Below are positions 60,944 through 64,000 of a DNA stretch of 64,000 nucleotides, piece after piece (within the stretch, counting starts at the first letter, position 1; each line of letters begins with the position of its first letter). This DNA is from Rhodobacteraceae bacterium HIMB11 (GTDB taxonomy: Bacteria; Pseudomonadota; Alphaproteobacteria; Rhodobacterales; Rhodobacteraceae). The notes under the pieces are model-generated. The model had not been told where the DNA came from. It was given only the letters and a program-made list of their open reading frames with translations, and ran no database searches. A program made the translations under genes and the position numbers. The stretch covers positions 186,001 through 250,000 of the forward strand of contig AVDB01000006.1 in assembly GCA_000472185.1 (NCBI GenBank). Direction: 5' to 3'.

Positions 60944-62308
60944 TTACGGTACCCATTTTCCGAACAAGTAATCTGGGAACCATAGCGCAAGACCCGGGAA
61001 TTGATACATCATCACCATACAGAAAATCACAATTCCCAAGTATGGCATGATCCCCTTAAAGATCTGCATCAATTCGATTTGGTTCTTCAAGACGCCCTTT
61101 AGATAATAGGCCGACATCGCCATGGGCGGTGTTAGGAAGGACGTTTGCAGGTTCAACGCAACCAACATTGCAAAGAAGTATGGGTTGATCCCAAATGTTT
61201 CCAGCATGGGCAAGAAGATCGGGACAAAGATGATCAAAATCTCTGACCATTCTAGCGGCCATCCAAGAAGGAAGATGATCAACTGCGCAAGCACCAAGAA
61301 CTGCCAAGGCTCAAGATTTAGCGCAAGAACCCAATGTTCGATGATGTCGTGTCCACCAAGGTATGAGAAGATCGAGGCAAAGGTCCATGACCCCACAAAC
61401 AACCAACAGACCATCGCGGTCGCTTTGGCCGTTAGGAACACGCTTTCTTTGACCTTGGTCCATGTTAATTCGCGATAGATCGCGGCCAGTACCAAACCGC
61501 CAAGTGCGCCCATTGCCGCCGCTTCGGCAGGTGTTGCCAAACCGCCCAAGATTGATCCCAAAACCAATAGGATCAAAACAGTCAATGGCACGAATGAGAT
61601 CAAGAGATTGTAATACACCACACCCCTTGGCGGAATGTCGTCTTTCGCGGGCATCGGTGCCAGGCTTGGGTTAATTTTCACCCGAACGATCACGTAAACG
61701 ATGTATAGACCTGCGAGCAGCAATCCCGGGAACACCGCCGCTGCATATAGGCGCAGGGGTGACAATTCAGCAATCGCCGCATAAACGATCAGCATGATTG
61801 AGGGTGGGATCAAAATACCCAGTGTTCCACCTGCACAGATTATACCCGCGGCGAAACTTTTATCATAGCCTGCCTTGTTCATCGCAGGATAGGCCAAAAG
61901 CCCCATTAGCGTCACAACCGCGCCCACGATACCAGAAGCCGTTGAAAACACCGCACAGGTTAGAAGTGCGGCAATCCCCAATGATCCGGGCAGGTTATGC
62001 GCCGCCTGATAGAGAGAGAAGAACAAGCGGTTCACGATGTTCGCGCGTTCCACCACATACCCCATGAACAAGAACAGAGGGATTGCAACCAGCGTATCAT
62101 TCTCCATCACCGAATAGGTGTTTTGGTTCAAAAGATAGAAAATATTGTTGTTAAAGATATCTGCAATCGATTCAGGCGCACCTGCGTAATATGCATAATA
62201 TCCAAATGCCACGCCCATGGCGATCAATGTGAAGGCAATCGGAAACCCGAGAAGAACCAACAAAATGAAGAGGCATAGCATTAAAATCGCTACTTGAGGA
62301 TCAGTCAT
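60944..62308 (-). CDS. dctM: TRAP transporter large permease (DctM)
   Basis: This 454-residue protein has about twelve hydrophobic helices of the DctM family. Recognisable parts are LVLLGFPIAFTLIAMGVAFGY at the start, the ASGIVGAVVTLMGLLAYPAM stretch, and GILIPPSIMLIVYAAIAELS in the middle. It couples sodium flow to uptake of an organic acid presented by DctP. Its ATG overlaps the dctQ stop by one base. Confidence 0.93.
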   Translation of the reverse strand: MTDPQVAILMLCLFILLVLLGFPIAFTLIAMGVAFGYYAYYAGAPESIADIFNNNIFYLLNQNTYSVMENDTLVAIPLFLFMGYVVERANIVNRLFFSLYQAAHNLPGSLGIAALLTCAVFSTASGIVGAVVTLMGLLAYPAMNKAGYDKSFAAGIICAGGTLGILIPPSIMLIVYAAIAELSPLRLYAAAVFPGLLLAGLYIVYVIVRVKINPSLAPMPAKDDIPPRGVVYYNLLISFVPLTVLILLVLGSILGGLATPAEAAAMGALGGLVLAAIYRELTWTKVKESVFLTAKATAMVCWLFVGSWTFASIFSYLGGHDIIEHWVLALNLEPWQFLVLAQLIIFLLGWPLEWSEILIIFVPIFLPMLETFGINPYFFAMLVALNLQTSFLTPPMAMSAYYLKGVLKNQIELMQIFKGIMPYLGIVIFCMVMMYQFPGLALWFPDYLFGKWVP

Positions 62309-62889
62309 CAGTTCGTATCTCCGTCGATGAGAAGGTCTTCTGTTTCTTTCACATCTGCAATGCGTTCAGGCCATTTGCCTGTTTTCATCGCGATCCAGCA
62401 GCGTGCCATTTCGGCCACCCCTTGGATCATCAACAACGCACCCGCAACGGGGATCAGCGTTTTGAAGAAATAGATCTGAATACGTGCTGGGCTGTTCCAG
62501 CTGACTTCTTTGTATCGCCAGCTGTCAGAGGCGATTTCCCAACCGTACCAAAACAGGGCGATCATGCCAGGAAAGAAGAAGAGGATGTATAGCAAAAAGT
62601 CGACACGCGCCTGCCAACGTACCGAAAACAGACGATACAGTACGTCACCGCGCACATGCGCATCCTGAGCCAAGGTATATGCACCCGCCATCAAAAACAG
62701 CGCGCCATACATCTGTACCATCATATCAAATGCCCAAACTGTGGGGCTATTTAATACATAGCGAACAAACACCTCATATGACACCGAAAGCGTCAGAATG
62801 AGAATGCACCAACCAAAAGCCTTACCAACCCATTGGCTGAGACTTTCAATAGAATGAATCCAGTTTAACAATGCCCTCTCCTTTGGCAT
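62308..62889 (-). CDS. dctQ: TRAP transporter small permease (DctQ)
   Basis: This 193-residue protein has four hydrophobic helices, with the family stretches SVSYEVFVRYVLNSPTVWAFD and AYTLAQDAHVRGDVLYRLF near residues 40-95. It holds DctM and helps DctP docking. It overlaps dctM by one base and is separated from dctP by a 60-base gap with a hairpin. Confidence 0.91.
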   Translation of the reverse strand: MPKERALLNWIHSIESLSQWVGKAFGWCILILTLSVSYEVFVRYVLNSPTVWAFDMMVQMYGALFLMAGAYTLAQDAHVRGDVLYRLFSVRWQARVDFLLYILFFFPGMIALFWYGWEIASDSWRYKEVSWNSPARIQIYFFKTLIPVAGALLMIQGVAEMARCWIAMKTGKWPERIADVKETEDLLIDGDTN

Positions 62890-62903
62890 GCGGGTAGACG
62901 AAA

Positions 62904-62928
62904 CGGCGATCGAAATTTTCGACCGCCG
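62904..62928 (-). other. intercistronic hairpin dctP-dctQ
   Basis: A 25-base near-perfect palindrome (CGGCG-G-TCGAAA arm with one G-T pair) lies in the gap after dctP and is followed by TTTC on the coding strand. It resembles the hairpins after both tctC genes and probably raises binding-protein expression over the permeases. Confidence 0.55.
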
Positions 62929-62949
62929 CTTTGTTCATTTATGTTAGGA

Positions 62950-64000
62950 TTAACCGAAGTAGTGTCCGTATGCCATTTTATAATCTGGCTGGTTCAGGTT
63001 CAGGTAACCCATAACACGTTTTGCGTAGGCTTTCTGACTGTCGACCACTTTCGCAAAGAATTCATCCTCTGCTGAGATACGATCCACAACGATGTCCCAT
63101 GCTTTCAACTGTTCGGCCATCACGCTGTCAGGTGTACGGTAAACGTTTACGCCCTGCTCATTGCGCAATGTGTCCAAGTCGTTCGCATAGCGGTTTGTGT
63201 TGTGCCAGTAGAAGTTTGAGTTTTCAGCTTCTGAAGCATATTTCAGAATTGCTTTTTGCTCATCCGCTAGGGCGTCGAATTTCTTCTTGTTGAATGTCAC
63301 TTCGAAGAATTCTTGTGACTGGTGGAATGAACCCAAGTGATAATGCTTGGATACGTCCTGCATACCAAAGTCACGGTCTGATGTTGGGTTGTTGAATTCT
63401 GCCGCGTCAATCAACCCTGATTTCATCGCTGGCTGAATTTCGCCGCCAGGCAGCTGCACAACTGACATGCCCATTTCCAACAGAACGTCTGCTGCCAGAC
63501 CAACTGTACGGTACTTTAGACCCTTCATTTGTGATGAGTCTTTAATCTCTTCTTTGAACCAACCCATTGGCTGTGCTGGCATTGCAGAGTTAAAGAATGA
63601 CACAACGTTCAGGCCCAATGACGCCATCAGTTCGTCAAACAGCTCTTGACCGCCACCGTAGTAGATCCAACCCAAAACTTCTTGTGATGACCAGCCAAAG
63701 CATGGACCAGTACCAAACAATGACGCCGCTTTTGATTTTGAATACCAATATGCAGGAACATAGTGTGCCGCATCCAAAACGCCGCGGTGTACCGCGTCTT
63801 GCATCTGGCTTGTTTTTACGACTGAGTTAACAGGTAGTAGTTCGATGGTCAGAGAACCACCTGACATCTCGTTCACGCGCTTTACGTATGAATTCGCGTT
63901 CTCAAGAAAGATACCGCCGCCCCATGCAGCCTGCATTTTAAGCGTGGTGCCGTGGCCGCCTGCAATCGCTGGTGCTGCAAGCGTGCTTGCACCGACAACG
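62950..64000 (-). CDS. dctP: TRAP transporter solute-binding protein (DctP, TakP-like), 5' end outside window
   Basis: About 349 residues are visible; the start lies beyond 64000. The first visible codons (VVGASTLAAPAIAGG) are the end of a signal peptide. Key ligand parts are YRTVGLAADVLLEMG and LPGGEIQPAMKSGLIDAAEF, which match the Arg and polar sites of TakP, a binding protein for 2-oxoacids. It delivers the ligand to DctQM. The amidase downstream suggests an acid or amide cargo. Confidence 0.9.
   Translation of the reverse strand, partial: VVGASTLAAPAIAGGHGTTLKMQAAWGGGIFLENANSYVKRVNEMSGGSLTIELLPVNSVVKTSQMQDAVHRGVLDAAHYVPAYWYSKSKAASLFGTGPCFGWSSQEVLGWIYYGGGQELFDELMASLGLNVVSFFNSAMPAQPMGWFKEEIKDSSQMKGLKYRTVGLAADVLLEMGMSVVQLPGGEIQPAMKSGLIDAAEFNNPTSDRDFGMQDVSKHYHLGSFHQSQEFFEVTFNKKKFDALADEQKAILKYASEAENSNFYWHNTNRYANDLDTLRNEQGVNVYRTPDSVMAEQLKAWDIVVDRISAEDEFFAKVVDSQKAYAKRVMGYLNLNQPDYKMAYGHYFG

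Overview
The window looks like chromosome from a marine alphaproteobacterium of the Rhodobacterales (Roseobacter-type). The grounds are gene content and order: form I CO dehydrogenase in the order coxC-M-S-L-D-E-F-G, a complete beta-hydroxyaspartate cycle cluster, several tripartite tricarboxylate (TTT) and TRAP transporters, a MatB-type malonyl-CoA synthetase, and an Fnr-type TTGAT-N4-GTCAA box. The species cannot be named from the sequence alone. I saw no rRNA, tRNA, CRISPR array, insertion sequence or prophage gene. The DNA is densely coding, and no gene-free stretch exceeds about 210 bases.

Layout. (1) 1-9159, + strand: a TTT transporter (tctC end, tctB, tctA), an AbrB-like membrane protein, a family III CoA-transferase, a crotonase, a malonyl-CoA synthetase, a PrpF-type isomerase and a D-2-hydroxyacid dehydrogenase. 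Together they look like an importer plus a CoA-dependent carboxylic acid route. (2) 9156-15761: a DUF1932 oxidoreductase, a CMD-family protein and a ThDP enzyme, then a minus-strand operon of 4-oxalomesaconate hydratase (PIG-L fold), a two-domain extradiol dioxygenase, a CHA aldolase and a 4-oxalomesaconate tautomerase. This is the lower gallate/protocatechuate 4,5-cleavage route with an unusual ring-cleavage partner. (3) 15867-23189: GFA and MAPEG proteins, a phosphodiesterase-type hydrolase, two M20 hydrolases around an ectoine-hydrolase-like M24 protein, a frameshifted EamA transporter and a PhyH oxygenase. (4) 23218-31686, minus: the form I CO dehydrogenase operon with an MHYT-LytTR regulator and an extra 38-residue ORF. 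(5) 31846-33022: a run of five very small genes, two of them tandem duplicates.

(6) 33056-44632: two TauE/SafE exporters, a class V aminotransferase, a fused FAD/Fe-S 2-hydroxyacid oxidase, and an operon tctC-tctB-tctA-acylating aldehyde dehydrogenase-acyl-CoA ligase. The last two resemble SauS and SauT of sulfoacetate catabolism. (7) 44843-50253: bhcR divergent from bhcABCD, which assimilates glyoxylate made from glycolate and other C2 compounds. (8) 50250-58961: a gate-domain membrane protein, two EamA transporters, an enolase-superfamily enzyme behind an Fnr-type box, a TauD-family dioxygenase, a DEAD-box helicase and a second group of tiny genes. (9) 58992-64000, minus: a TakP-type TRAP transporter operon with an amidase and two small envelope proteins, running off the right end.

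The common theme is scavenging of small organic acids and C1/C2 compounds. CO oxidation supplies electrons, the bhc genes capture glyoxylate, TTT/TRAP systems import carboxylates or sulfonates, and the gal-type operon feeds pyruvate and oxaloacetate. Several transporter operons carry a hairpin just after the binding-protein gene, which fits stronger expression of that subunit. The points most worth following up are the dioxygenase in the gal operon, the TTT-SauS/SauT operon, and two paralogous 40-residue membrane proteins 25 kb apart that share a promoter-like upstream layout.
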